Positions 1-8,851 of a stretch of 64,000 nt of DNA are shown here, piece by piece. This DNA is from Occallatibacter gabretensis (GTDB taxonomy: Bacteria; Acidobacteriota; Terriglobia; Terriglobales; Acidobacteriaceae): the NCBI RefSeq assembly GCF_001449115.1, contig NZ_LAIJ01000009.1, positions 2,052,114 to 2,116,113 of the forward strand. The letters run 5' to 3'. Under the pieces are notes generated by a model that saw only the letters and a list, made by a program, of their open reading frames with translations, ran no database searches and was not told where the DNA came from. A program made the translations under genes and the position numbers. Positions within the stretch are counted from its first letter, which is position 1. Each line of letters opens with the position of its first letter.

Positions 1-1658
1 TGATATTGCAGGATGGCAGCCGGGGCGAAAACTACGCGAGCGTTTTATTCTCAAAGCCTGCGTACGTGCTTATGGCTCTTGCCGGCTTTGTTCTGCTGCT
101 GGCGTGCGCCAATCTTGCTAATTTGCTGCTTGCACGCGCGAGCAGCAGGCAGCGGGAGATGAGCGTACGTCTTGCCATGGGCGCGGGGCGTTCGCGGATT
201 CTGCGGCAGATGCTTACGGAGAGTTTGCTGCTTTCCTGTGCTGGAGGCCTTGCGGGGCTTGGGCTTGGTTACTGCGGCCGCAATATGATTCCGCATCTTT
301 TGTCTTCATCCTGGCATGCCTTCACATCCGATATTGAATTTGACTGGAAGATTTTCGGTTTTACCGCAGCCATCTCGATCCTGACCGGCCTTCTGTTTGG
401 ACTTGCGCCAGCATGGCATGCGTCGCGCACGCAGGTTTCGAGCGGACTCAAGGACAATGCACAATCGGTGACGCAGCGCAGTCGCAACGTGACAGGGAAG
501 ACGCTTGTGGTGGTGCAGGTAGCGCTATCGATGCTGTTGCTTGTGGGCGCGGGCCTCTTTGTGCGCACGCTGATGAACCTTAATGGCAGTCATCTCGGTT
601 TTCGTCCGGATGGGATTCTGCTCTTCAATCTTCAGCCGCCGCGCACTCGCTATTCCGAGCCGAAAGATCTTGCTTTTTATCACCGCGTGGAAGAACGGCT
701 CCGCTCGGTTCCCGGCGTGAGCGCGGTCACGCTCTCAGACATGACGCTGATTGCCAACAGCAACTCCGACACGGACTTTACGCCGGATGGATTGCCGAAG
801 AAGCCGAACGAGGAGGACCAGTCGGCCAATGTGATGTCTGTGGGGCAGGATTTCTTCTCGACGATGGGCATCCGCATCCTTGCGGGACGCGCCTTCAACG
901 CGACGGATACAGAGACCTCGCCGCTGGTGGCTATCGTCAATCAGACACTTGTGAAGGAATTTTTTCCATCCAACATCAATCCCGTTGGTAGAACTTTCAC
1001 ACAAGACAAGCAGCACATCACGATTGTGGGCATTGCAGGCGACGCCAAGTACAGCAACTTGCACGCAGATCCTCCGGCCACTTTCTATTTGCCTTACCGG
1101 CAACAGTTGAGCGGCAAGCAGAGCATGACCTACGAAATTTCCACCCGTATGAAGCCCGCGGCGATTGTGCCCGCACTGCGCAGTGCCGTTGCGTCGGTGG
1201 ATAAGGACGTTCCACTGCTTGACGTGCGCACACAGCAGGAACAGATTGATGACACGACCAAGCAACAGCGCATCTTTGCCTCGCTTACCAGCGGCTTTGG
1301 TGTGCTGGCGCTGATCCTGGCTTGCATCGGGATCTACGGGATCATGGCTTATTCAATCTCGCGGCGCACGAATGAGATTGGTATCCGCATGGCGCTGGGA
1401 GCACAGCCAGGCCGTGTGCAGCGGATGGTGCTGCGAGAGGCGTGGTGGATGGCGCTGATTGGCGTGGCTGCGGGATTGGGCGCGGCGCTGGCGATGGGGC
1501 GGCTGATTGCTTCCATGCTGTATGGGCTGAAGCCGTGGGACCCGGTGACGCTGGGCGTTGCAGCGCTGCTACTTGTAGCAGTGGCGCTTGCTGCAAGTTG
1601 GGTTCCGGCGCTGCGGGCAGCGAGCGTGGAGCCTATGGAAGCGTTGCGGCACGAGTAG
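1..1658 (+). CDS. ADOP/MacB-type ABC transporter permease, C-terminal part (left edge truncated)
   Basis: The reading frame is open to the left edge, so the start lies outside the window and about 550 residues of the C-terminal part are present. It shows two FtsX-like permease units. Near the start is a membrane segment followed by an SRQREMSVRLAMGAGR-type cytoplasmic loop; near the end is the matching IGIRMALGAQPGR loop, with a MacB-type periplasmic region between them and a final ASVEPMEALRHE tail. The next gene has the same architecture and begins 51 bp later, so this is the upstream member of a tandem pair. ADOP proteins are large permeases common in acidobacteria and usually lack an adjacent ATPase, and none is seen here. 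The substrate is unknown. The family call is firm; the function is inferred from the family. Confidence 0.88.
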   Translation, partial: ILQDGSRGENYASVLFSKPAYVLMALAGFVLLLACANLANLLLARASSRQREMSVRLAMGAGRSRILRQMLTESLLLSCAGGLAGLGLGYCGRNMIPHLLSSSWHAFTSDIEFDWKIFGFTAAISILTGLLFGLAPAWHASRTQVSSGLKDNAQSVTQRSRNVTGKTLVVVQVALSMLLLVGAGLFVRTLMNLNGSHLGFRPDGILLFNLQPPRTRYSEPKDLAFYHRVEERLRSVPGVSAVTLSDMTLIANSNSDTDFTPDGLPKKPNEEDQSANVMSVGQDFFSTMGIRILAGRAFNATDTETSPLVAIVNQTLVKEFFPSNINPVGRTFTQDKQHITIVGIAGDAKYSNLHADPPATFYLPYRQQLSGKQSMTYEISTRMKPAAIVPALRSAVASVDKDVPLLDVRTQQEQIDDTTKQQRIFASLTSGFGVLALILACIGIYGIMAYSISRRTNEIGIRMALGAQPGRVQRMVLREAWWMALIGVAAGLGAALAMGRLIASMLYGLKPWDPVTLGVAALLLVAVALAASWVPALRAASVEPMEALRHE

Positions 1659-1709
1659 CGACGAAGGACGAGTGACGAAGGACGAACGGACGATTGCGAG
1701 GTGGGGTGG

Positions 1710-4448
1710 ATGATTTCGGAACTGAAGTCGTGGATGCGGGCGATGACGCAGCGGGGCAGGCTTGAGGCGGAGATGGAGACGGAGCTTGCGGAACATGTGG
1801 CTCATCGCACAGAGGACCTGATGCGGGCGGGCATGACGAGAGATGACGCGGCGCGGCAGGCACGCGTGGAGCTGGGACCGATGTTGATGCATAAGGAAGA
1901 GATGCGGACTTCGCTGGGATTGAAGTGGTTTGATGAGTTGGCGAGCGACCTACGTTATGCGCTACGGCTGCTGCGGAAGAGTCCTGGGTTCACGTTGATT
2001 GCGGCGGGATCGCTGGCGCTGGCGATTGGGGCGAATTCGACGATCTTTGCTGTGGGACGACAACTGCTGTTTGGGCGCGTGACGGTTCCGCACCCGGAGG
2101 AACTGCGGAATTTGAACTGGCTTGGCGGTAAGCACACGCCGGGTTTCGGCATGTGGGGCGAGTGGTCTCCGGCGCCGGAGGGAGGAACAATAGCGCCGAT
2201 CTTTTCCTATCCCATGTATCAGCAGTTGAAGGCTGAGAATCATGAGATTGGAGACCTGGTAGCGTTCAAGGGAGACAGTATGAATGCTACGGTGCATGGG
2301 GATGCACAGCGGGCCGATGTGGTCCTGGTATCGGGAAATTTCTACGAGCAGATGCAGGTGCGCGTGCAACTGGGCCGGCCGCTTGAGCCCGCTGACGATG
2401 TGAAGGAGGGCGCGGGGACGGTCGTAGTGATCAGCGATGGGCTCTGGACCCGGAAGTATGGGCGCTCGCCGGCTGTGCTTGGACAGATTGTGCGGGTGAA
2501 TCAGCAACTGATGACGATTGTGGGCGTAAATCCACGCGGGTTTACGGGCATTAAAGGAGCGATGGACTCGCCGGATCTGTTTGTGCCGATCACCATGCTG
2601 CCCGTGATCGATCCCAAAAACTGGGGCAAGCAGCCAGTGATGACAGATCCGAATATGTTATGGGTGAATATTGCGGCGCGAACCAAACCCGGGATTAAGG
2701 ATGATGCTGCGCAGGCAACGCTGGGGGCGAAGTACGAGTCGGCTCTGCGCGGGACGGTGAAGTTGAAGGATGGGGAGACGCTGCCGAAACTTGTGTTGGC
2801 GGATGGAAGCCGCGGTCTTCACATGATGGATGAAGAGATTGAGAAGCCGATTTATGTGCTGTTTGGGTTTACGGTGCTGCTGCTGCTGCTGGCGTGTGTG
2901 AATGTAGCGAATCTGCTTTTGGCGCGTGGCGCACAGAGGCAGCGCGAAATCAACGTGCGCATGGCGATGGGCGCGCGGCGGGGAAGGATTGTGCGGCAGC
3001 TGTTTACGGAGAGCCTGCTGCTGGCAGGGTTGGGCGGTGTTGGCGGACTGATGTTGAGCATTGCTGGACGCAACCTGCTGCCGCGGCTAATGGAGAATCC
3101 GTGGGAGACGGACACGGCGCAGATTCCGTTCGACTGGCTCGCATTTGGATTTACGCTGCTGGTGACGTTTGCTACGGCTACAATCTTCGGGCTGCTGCCG
3201 GCGTGGCTGGCGGCGCGGAATGAAGTGAGCAGCCAGCTTAAGGAGAGCGGGCACCAGGCTACGCGGCGTCGCAAGGCATGGAGTGGCAAGGGGATTGTGG
3301 CGCTGCAGATTGCGCTTTCTACTGTGCTGGTGATTGGCGCGGGCGTGTTTCTGAGAACGGTGCTGCAACTCAATTCGGTGGACCTTGGATTCGATCCGAA
3401 TCATGTGCTGATGTTTGATGTTCAGCCGCCGGCGAAGAAGTACGCGGATGGCAGAGACGTGCTGTTGCATAAACAACTGGAGCAGAAGATCGCGGCTGTG
3501 CCTGGCGCAGAGTCCGTGTCGCCGGCGTGGATGCCGCTTGCATCCGGCAATATGATGAATTCGGACTTTGTAACCGAAGATAAGCCAGCAGATGGCAAGA
3601 ACCCGCCGGAATTCCTGAATGCGGTGGGCAATGATTACTTCCATACAATGCGAATTCCGATGATTACGGGACGGGCATTTGGTCCGCAAGATACGAGCAG
3701 CTCCGTGAAGGTGGCGGTGATCAATCAGGCGCTGTCGAAGAAGCGGTTCCCGAATGGCAATCCAATCGGCAAGCGCTTTCGCACGGATGATCCACCGAAG
3801 GGCGAGTGGATTCAGGTGGTGGGTATTTGCGCGGATACGCGGTATGCGCAGCTGAAGGATGAACCGCCGCCGGTGTTTTATCTGCCGTATGTGCAGCAGA
3901 AGGAGGTGGGCGGAATGACGTACCAGATTCGCACGCATACGTCTGCTGCTGCGCTGGCGCCTTCGATACAGAGGATTGTGCAGGGGCTTGATCCGGATCT
4001 GCCGATGATCGACATTCGTACTGAGCGGGAGCAGATTGACGCGACGATGCAGATGGAGCGAACGCTGGCGACGTTGACAACAGGGTTTGGCTTGATGGCG
4101 CTGATACTGGCTTCCGTGGGGATTTACGGGATTATGGCGTACACGGTGTCACAGCGGACGAATGAGATTGGGATTCGGCTGGCGCTGGGTGCGGAGCGAG
4201 GGCAGATTCGCGGAATGATTCTTGGCGAGAGCACGTGGATCACGGCGACGGGTCTGGTGGCGGGCGTTGCGGGAGCGCTGGGGCTGGTGCGACTGGTGAA
4301 GTCGATGCTGTTCGGGATTGCGCCGTATGATCCGGTGACGCTGGGTTGCGCTGTGACGGTAATGCTGGGAGTGGCGGTGATGGCGAGCTGGATTCCGGCG
4401 GGGCGTGCGGCAGGCGTGGAGCCGATGGAGGCATTAAGGCATGAGTGA
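1710..4448 (+). CDS. ADOP-type ABC transporter permease, full length
   Basis: This 912-residue permease begins with a soluble region of about 80 residues (AEMETELAEHVAHRTEDL) typical of ADOP proteins. It is followed by a membrane helix, a MacB-like periplasmic domain, a three-helix FtsX core near residues 380-490, a second periplasmic domain and a second FtsX core near residues 780-900. It ends in GVEPMEALRHE, nearly the same as its upstream neighbour, which points to tandem duplication. An in-frame GTG lies nine bases upstream at 1701. The ATG at 1710 is preferred because a GAGGTGG ribosome-binding sequence sits just before it. No ATPase gene is nearby, so the partner and substrate are unknown. 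Confidence 0.9.
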   Translation: MISELKSWMRAMTQRGRLEAEMETELAEHVAHRTEDLMRAGMTRDDAARQARVELGPMLMHKEEMRTSLGLKWFDELASDLRYALRLLRKSPGFTLIAAGSLALAIGANSTIFAVGRQLLFGRVTVPHPEELRNLNWLGGKHTPGFGMWGEWSPAPEGGTIAPIFSYPMYQQLKAENHEIGDLVAFKGDSMNATVHGDAQRADVVLVSGNFYEQMQVRVQLGRPLEPADDVKEGAGTVVVISDGLWTRKYGRSPAVLGQIVRVNQQLMTIVGVNPRGFTGIKGAMDSPDLFVPITMLPVIDPKNWGKQPVMTDPNMLWVNIAARTKPGIKDDAAQATLGAKYESALRGTVKLKDGETLPKLVLADGSRGLHMMDEEIEKPIYVLFGFTVLLLLLACVNVANLLLARGAQRQREINVRMAMGARRGRIVRQLFTESLLLAGLGGVGGLMLSIAGRNLLPRLMENPWETDTAQIPFDWLAFGFTLLVTFATATIFGLLPAWLAARNEVSSQLKESGHQATRRRKAWSGKGIVALQIALSTVLVIGAGVFLRTVLQLNSVDLGFDPNHVLMFDVQPPAKKYADGRDVLLHKQLEQKIAAVPGAESVSPAWMPLASGNMMNSDFVTEDKPADGKNPPEFLNAVGNDYFHTMRIPMITGRAFGPQDTSSSVKVAVINQALSKKRFPNGNPIGKRFRTDDPPKGEWIQVVGICADTRYAQLKDEPPPVFYLPYVQQKEVGGMTYQIRTHTSAAALAPSIQRIVQGLDPDLPMIDIRTEREQIDATMQMERTLATLTTGFGLMALILASVGIYGIMAYTVSQRTNEIGIRLALGAERGQIRGMILGESTWITATGLVAGVAGALGLVRLVKSMLFGIAPYDPVTLGCAVTVMLGVAVMASWIPAGRAAGVEPMEALRHE

Positions 4449-4583
4449 GGCAGGGGAAAAGGTACAGAGGGACTAAGGGACTTAGGGACCTACGAACTGA
4501 CATAGGGGCAAGGTTGCGGAGGATTGCGGCCTTGTTGTTGCACTAAAAATGGGGCAAAGTGAGAAAATGGAAAAATCAATGTA

Positions 4584-4607
4584 ACAACTTACATTTAAAT
4601 AAGTTGT
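4584..4607. repeat. AT-rich inverted repeat, possible operator or weak terminator
   Basis: Two perfect 8-base arms, ACAACTTA and TAAGTTGT, are separated by 8 bases. The element lies between the end of the ADOP gene and the end of the small minus-strand gene. The stem is AT-rich and no clean T-tract follows, so an intrinsic terminator is uncertain. Nothing else coding is seen between 4449 and 4659, apart from a run of degenerate AGGGACT units at 4460-4490. Confidence 0.45.
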
Positions 4608-4659
4608 CTATATTCTTTTACTTGTACGCGATGGTTACTGAAGTTCGCAGAAATTTTTT

Positions 4660-5019
4660 TCAAGTCGCGCTGCTTGATTGCAGGCTGGTTTCGGCTCTCA
4701 GTACGGCCTTTTCTGCTGCTGAAAAGCATTGGCTGGCGATGCGGGCGGCGGCGAGCAGTTTTGCGGCTTCATCCTGATCAATGGCTCGGACGAGGATGCC
4801 GCGACCGACGCACGCTATGAAGTCCTGAACCTCGGCAAGTCCAGTCAGATCAGGCATGGCATCGCGATAGGCATCATGAGCAGCTTTGCTGGCGAAGTAC
4901 TCCTGTGTGCCTCGGGAGATGGCCTTGTCGTAGGCCTCCTTCCATATTTCGAGGCAGAACTGAACGGCCTCGTTGGAAGTTGGCCGCTTGATGGCTTTGA
5001 AAGAGACTCCAGTGGTCAT
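4660..5019 (-). CDS. hypothetical protein, 119 aa
   Basis: I do not recognise this family. The ATG at 5019 is chosen because a strong AAGGAG ribosome-binding site lies about 7 bases upstream; a longer frame reaches 5115 but its extra residues look unlike protein. The product is mostly helical and begins MTTGVSFKAIKRPTSNEA. Its middle part contains aromatic and charged residues (EIWKEAYDKAIS) and its end is Ala-rich and helical. No signal peptide or membrane segment is seen. It lies 284 bp downstream of the S24-type repressor gene on the same strand, so the two might be co-regulated, but there is no direct evidence for a shared function. Confidence 0.6.
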   Translation of the reverse strand: MTTGVSFKAIKRPTSNEAVQFCLEIWKEAYDKAISRGTQEYFASKAAHDAYRDAMPDLTGLAEVQDFIACVGRGILVRAIDQDEAAKLLAAARIASQCFSAAEKAVLRAETSLQSSSAT

Positions 5020-5128
5020 AGAAATAGCTCCTTGCCGACCGCGAGGCCGGACGAAAAACGTGTGACTTTTTCGGGATATTTCAAGTATCGCAGAAACGGG
5101 GATAATTCTACGCAAATTGAGCCAAGTT

Positions 5129-5180
5129 TTTTTGTCTTTAGAATGAGCGGGTTAGAAAATATTTTATGGAAAAGGGCTTG
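5129..5180. repeat. dispersed intergenic repeat, copy 1
   Basis: About 40 bases (TTTTTGTCTTTAGAATGAGC, then GGTTAGAAAATATTTT, then a TTGACA) recur with few changes at 62419-62474. Both copies lie upstream of minus-strand genes in the same plus-strand orientation. It could be a promoter-associated motif or a small mobile repeat. Confidence 0.55.
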
Positions 5181-5228
5181 ACAAAAGATTTCCACAGGGC
5201 AGAAAACGGAGTTCGGGTTGGTGATCCC

Positions 5229-5252
5229 ATCCTTCCATAAACGTGGAAGGAT
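5229..5252. repeat. inverted repeat in the repressor-downstream gap
   Basis: Perfect 8-base arms ATCCTTCC and GGAAGGAT are separated by 8 bases, between the stop of the S24 repressor gene and the start of the small gene at 5019. There is no T-tract on the minus strand after it, so an operator or RNA hairpin is as likely as a terminator. Confidence 0.4.
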
Positions 5253-5303
5253 CGGCTACCGGGTATCGGGTGGGATGAAAATGAAGAACGGGATTGAGAA
5301 AAC

Positions 5304-6077
5304 TTATCCGCTTGCAGAATCTTTCGACAGCCACCACACGACCTCGCCGACCGCTTTCCATGCGGATGAATCGGTCACGTCGACGGGCAAGCAGTGATAG
5401 TTTGCGGAGACCATAATGTCCGCGGCGGAGACACGACGTAGGCGCGCTACCTTGAAACCGTGGTCGCGGTGAGAGAAGACGGCGATCTTGCGGTTCAGCT
5501 GTTCGCGATCTGTTATTGCGGTATCCACGCAGATGATGGAATCATCCGGAATGAGCGGCATCATGGAATGGCCGGAGAGCTTCATGCAGAGAGCATGTTC
5601 CGGGTGCGGGCACCAGCTTGCAGGAGCGATGAAGAGATCAACGATCTCGGCTTTTGCGATGGTTATGTGAGGTCCAGGAGGATACTCGTCGCCATAGGCT
5701 TTAATGTTGAACAGCGGTACGAGGACCATCTCATGCGGTTGATTGAGGATTTCCCTGCTTCTCTTTCCCGCGAGGAAGATCCTGAAGTCCTTGAGGCTGA
5801 CCTTAAGCGATGAGAGTGTGGCGTTGAGTTTGTTTCCTGAGAGATTGGCTGGATCGAGCCCGGCTCTTTCCCAAAAGTAGGCTCCGCCGGGAAGTCCGAG
5901 CAGGTTTCCCATCGCCATATAAGAAGCCGCAGTGGGTTCGTGGGTTCCGTTAAGCCAGCGAGTCACGGTCGGAGGGGATACGCCTACAAGTGCGGCCAGG
6001 CGCTTCTGCGACAGATCCAGCTTACCGAGGAGCGACCGGACCTCTTGCGACCACTGCGATTTTTCCTGCTTGGCCAT
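5304..6077 (-). CDS. XRE-family transcriptional regulator with S24/LexA-like peptidase domain
   Basis: A 257-residue regulator. Residues 10-60 form an XRE-type helix-turn-helix (LSQKRLAALVGVSPPTVTRWL). The C-terminal half is an S24/LexA-like domain with GHSMMPLIPDDS holding the predicted nucleophile Ser171, and Lys209 in HGFKVARL; their 38-residue spacing matches LexA-type Ser/Lys dyads. LexA and phage CI relatives cleave themselves at an Ala-Gly bond about 35 residues before the Ser. Here the nearest Ala-Gly is at 103-104, much farther away, so self-cleavage is uncertain. Two tandem palindromes lie 22-51 bases upstream of the start, which fits autoregulation. It resembles phage or stress repressors, but no phage genes are seen nearby. 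Confidence 0.9.
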   Translation of the reverse strand: MAKQEKSQWSQEVRSLLGKLDLSQKRLAALVGVSPPTVTRWLNGTHEPTAASYMAMGNLLGLPGGAYFWERAGLDPANLSGNKLNATLSSLKVSLKDFRIFLAGKRSREILNQPHEMVLVPLFNIKAYGDEYPPGPHITIAKAEIVDLFIAPASWCPHPEHALCMKLSGHSMMPLIPDDSIICVDTAITDREQLNRKIAVFSHRDHGFKVARLRRVSAADIMVSANYHCLPVDVTDSSAWKAVGEVVWWLSKDSASG

Positions 6078-6098
6078 GTCGTCCTGTCTGTCGCCGGA

Positions 6099-6128
6099 TT
6101 TTCATTGGTGCAATTTCACTAATGAAAT
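6099..6128. promoter_or_regulatory. tandem candidate operators of the S24-type repressor
   Basis: The 16-mer at 6113-6128 is a dyad with arms ATTTCA and TGAAAT around CTAA. The 16-mer at 6099-6114 (TTTTCATTGGTGCAAT) matches the reverse complement of the first at 13 of 16 positions. Two abutting sites just upstream of an XRE regulator are a usual autoregulatory arrangement. The binding itself is inferred. Confidence 0.6.
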
Positions 6129-6337
6129 CAATAACTTATAGCAACATGAGTAATGCTACCAGCATCGAAAAGGTCGTAGCTAGAGGTTTCATAATTTGTG
6201 ACGAGATGGAATTAGCGGATGTGATTTAACCTCATCGATTGCATTTGTGCTGTTTGGAAATATCGCCTTCGAGGTTCTCTCCTTCCCAATTGCGTTTCCG
6301 TTCTGTCCTAGATGAGCTTGGGAAAACAGGTGTTCCA

Positions 6338-6742
6338 ATGGCGAGTGAAGCAGGTGCTGCCAAGATTCTGGTGGTGGAGGACGAAGAGACGATCGCAGAA
6401 ACTCTTCAGAAGATATTTGCCATTGCCGGATACGAATGTCATACATTTTTTTCGGCAGAGAAATTCCTGGATCAGGAAGACGCAGGCTGGATTCCTGACT
6501 TTGCGTTGCTAGATGTAATTCTTCCAGGAATGGATGGTCTGGAACTCGCTTTCCGCTTGCAGAGCCGCTATCCGAAGACCAGGATTACGCTCTTTTCCGG
6601 ACATACTCAAACAGAAATGATTCTGAAAGAGGCCAAGAAGCGAGGCCACGATTTTCATATCGTTGCCAAGCCGATCCATCCCGATGCGTTGTTGGAGTTG
6701 ATTTGTAACGCACTGGCGGGAAAAGAAGAAAAGCGAGTATAA
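6338..6742 (+). CDS. stand-alone response regulator receiver protein
   Basis: A 134-residue single receiver (CheY-like) domain with no output domain. The acidic pocket is in VVEDEE near residues 13-17. The phosphoacceptor is Asp59 in LLDVILPGMDG, the conserved Ser/Thr is in LFSGHT near residue 87, and the conserved Lys111 is in VAKPIHP. The frame extends upstream to 6239, but ATG 6338 matches the normal receiver start. No histidine kinase is adjacent, so the partner is unknown. It is read divergently from the repressor gene, with about 260 bp between the two starts, including the candidate operators. Confidence 0.88.
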   Translation: MASEAGAAKILVVEDEETIAETLQKIFAIAGYECHTFFSAEKFLDQEDAGWIPDFALLDVILPGMDGLELAFRLQSRYPKTRITLFSGHTQTEMILKEAKKRGHDFHIVAKPIHPDALLELICNALAGKEEKRV

Positions 6743-6834
6743 GGCCGTCTTTGTCGCGGCAGAACCGGCTTAGCGACTGTCAACGATGCGTGCGGGGAAT
6801 CTGCGGGTTTCCTTGCAGCGAGAGATGAGGGCTG

Positions 6835-7218
6835 TTATGCGTTGATGCCGACGGGGAGTTGCGGGATGTTGCCTTCGGATTTGGCTTCGTCGACTACGGC
6901 GTCGAGGTGTGAGAGGACTTCTTCAACGGTCATGGTGTAGATCTCGCGGCGGGAGTCGTAGCCCTCGCCGATGATTTGCTTAAGGTAGCGTCCGGCGATC
7001 TGCGCGGCGAGCTGATCGGTGATGACTTTGCCGGTGCGCTTCTTCTGCTCGACCCAGGCGATGGCGGGCATGGCGATCCACATGGGGCGATCGTTGACGT
7101 CGAAACGGATGTCTATGGCGTCGGCGTGGCGCGTGGCGATGGCGACGATGTTAGCCTTCCAGCGGCAGTGCAGGTCTTCGCTCGTCCAGCGGTCAGAAAC
7201 GTGGAAGTCTTCGTACAT
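6835..7218 (-). CDS. hypothetical protein, 127 aa
   Basis: The family is not recognised. The sequence is a compact soluble alpha/beta protein with no signal peptide. The first part (DIRFDVNDRPMWIAMPAIAW) reads like alternating strands and the second half is helical and acidic (MTVEEVLSHLDAVVDEAKSEG). The ATG at 7218 has no strong ribosome-binding site. It stands alone on the minus strand between two plus-strand genes. Codon use resembles the neighbours, so I take it as a real gene of unknown function. Confidence 0.6.
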   Translation of the reverse strand: MYEDFHVSDRWTSEDLHCRWKANIVAIATRHADAIDIRFDVNDRPMWIAMPAIAWVEQKKRTGKVITDQLAAQIAGRYLKQIIGEGYDSRREIYTMTVEEVLSHLDAVVDEAKSEGNIPQLPVGINA

Positions 7219-7343
7219 GAGTTAAGCGTATCGCTCCGGGTGGCTTAGCGCAACTAAAGACGAGGGGCGAAAAAACAGGAAACTGATTCTCTGAGGTTGA
7301 TTTCTTTTCGATAAAGGACATCCAAGCTTTTGAGGCGAAATTG

Positions 7344-7805
7344 ATGATTTATCGGCTGGAGAGAGTGACATTCATTCCAAGATCGAAAAGAGAAGTGTTT
7401 GCGTTTTTTTCAGAGGCGCACAACCTGGAACGGATTACGCCGCCGTTTCTGAAGTTTCACATCCTTACGCCAGGGCCGATTGCGATGCAGGCGGGGACGT
7501 TGATCGATTATGAACTGACGCTGCATGGCCTGCAGATGAGATGGAGGACGCGAATCGAGGAGTTCGTGGATGGCTCGTATTTTGCGGATGTGCAGTTGAA
7601 AGGGCCGTACCGGATGTGGCGGCACAGGCATGATTTTGAAGATGCGGAAGGCGGCACGCAGATGACGGACCGCGTGGGTTATGAGCTGCCCTTTGGGCCG
7701 CTGGGGCAGTTCGCACGATGGCTGTTTGTGCGGCGGCAGGTGGAGCAGATTTTCAACTATAGGAACGAAGTGATTGTGAAGGAGTTTGGGAGTGCGGCGG
7801 CTTAG
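7344..7805 (+). CDS. SRPBCC family protein
   Basis: A 153-residue protein with the START/Bet v1-like SRPBCC pattern. It has an N-terminal strand (RLERVTFIPRSKREVFAFFS) and a helix with HNLERITPPFLKF. Central strands carry DYELTLHGLQMRWRTRI and the polar-to-hydrophobic pattern of a ligand cavity, and a long C-terminal helix is rich in Arg and aromatic residues. Such proteins bind hydrophobic ligands; the ligand here is unknown. The ATG at 7344 is chosen over TTG 7341 because GAGG lies at the right distance. No operon partner is evident. Confidence 0.85.
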   Translation: MIYRLERVTFIPRSKREVFAFFSEAHNLERITPPFLKFHILTPGPIAMQAGTLIDYELTLHGLQMRWRTRIEEFVDGSYFADVQLKGPYRMWRHRHDFEDAEGGTQMTDRVGYELPFGPLGQFARWLFVRRQVEQIFNYRNEVIVKEFGSAAA

Positions 7806-7943
7806 TGGTTGCCGGCTATATGGGGTGGGTGGACGCTCATTCTATCGCGCTGATAGACTAAACAGGTTGCATTGGCAGTGCCTTTCTACGTTGTTGGACC
7901 CGCCTGCACCGAATCCAGAGTAAGGAAAAGACAGAAACCGACC

Positions 7944-8648
7944 GTGGACACACAGACCCGTCATGCGCTGAAACAAGATAAGTTTGCCCAGGCTACCGCC
8001 AGTGGCGTGAGCTGGATTGGCGAGCATCGCTCCAGCGTTGTGCGCTGGGTGATTGCCGCTGTTGTGGTGCTGGTGGTAGTGGTTGGCGCGGTGATTTTCT
8101 GGACTGTGCAGTCGAACGCTGCGGAGAATGCTCTGGGCGCTGCGATGGATGCCTATTCGGCCCCGCTGAATACGCCGGGCGTGCCTGCGCAGACCGGGTT
8201 TTATAACACCGCAGCTGAGCGGTCAAAGGCTGCGAACCAGAAGTTTGCCGATGTGGCCAAGCAGTATGGCTACCTGCCGGTGGCAGCGAAGGCGCATTAC
8301 TTTGCCGGGATTACGTTTCAGGAGCTGAGTCAGACTGGTTCGGCGGAGACAGAGCTGAAGACCGCCGCAGGGGCGTGGGACAAGAACACGGCAAACCTGG
8401 CCAAGCTGGCGCTGGCGGGGCTTTATCATCAGACGGGCCGCGATAGCCAGGCGATTGACCTGTACAACGAGCTGGTCAGCAAGCCTTCTGCGACGGTGAC
8501 GGCTCCGGTGGCGCAACTGGCGTTGGCGGATCTATATGTGGCCGAGGGCAAGAAGGATCAGGCGCGCGCGTTGTGGGCGAAGATCAAGGACGGCGACAAG
8601 GATGGCATGGCGGGTTCGCTGGCTGGACAGAAGCTGGCGGGGCAGTAA
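7944..8648 (+). CDS. single-pass membrane TPR protein, YfgM-like
   Basis: The product has a short cytoplasmic N-terminus (TQTRHALKQDKFAQA), one membrane helix near residues 34-56 (WVIAAVVVLVVVVGAVIFW) and a periplasmic helical region with TPR-like repeats that ends in a Lys/Asp-rich tail. This matches the YfgM/TPR_21 type, whose members assist proteins leaving the Sec translocon. Homologous function is inferred only from architecture. The start is not certain: GTG 7944 gives a natural N-terminus, while an upstream TTG at 7872 would add 24 residues that look untranslated. Confidence 0.8.
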   Translation: MDTQTRHALKQDKFAQATASGVSWIGEHRSSVVRWVIAAVVVLVVVVGAVIFWTVQSNAAENALGAAMDAYSAPLNTPGVPAQTGFYNTAAERSKAANQKFADVAKQYGYLPVAAKAHYFAGITFQELSQTGSAETELKTAAGAWDKNTANLAKLALAGLYHQTGRDSQAIDLYNELVSKPSATVTAPVAQLALADLYVAEGKKDQARALWAKIKDGDKDGMAGSLAGQKLAGQ

Positions 8649-8650
8649 GA

Positions 8651-8745
8651 CAGGGACTAGAGAATAGGGACTAGGAAAAACATCCCTCGGGGGCTAAAGC
8701 CCCGCTCTATTTCCGGCGATTGTGGCAGGGCTAAAGCCATGCCCT
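8651..8745. repeat. AGGGACTA array plus REP-like hairpin doublet
   Basis: Degenerate AGGGACTAG units (8651-8676) are followed by the perfect palindrome GGGGCTAAAGCCCC at 8690-8703. About 20 bases later comes a second imperfect hairpin centred on GGGCTAAAGCC near 8731. The same doublet plan occurs at 29500-29556 in the grpE-dnaJ gap. It fits a repetitive extragenic palindrome that may also stop transcription after the TPR gene. Confidence 0.6.
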
Positions 8746-8851
8746 TTCAAAGCAAAGACAAGCTAGAATCGGAGGGGCTGCCTGAGGGCAGTCCTTTTCG
8801 CGTTTTCAGGCATGCGATGAGCAGGTATGCGGACTGTTGCGTCAAGTGTTT

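Noticed and set aside
4559-4777. Plus-strand 72-codon frame after the ADOP gene
   Set aside because: It overlaps the better-supported minus-strand gene and its residues look unnatural.
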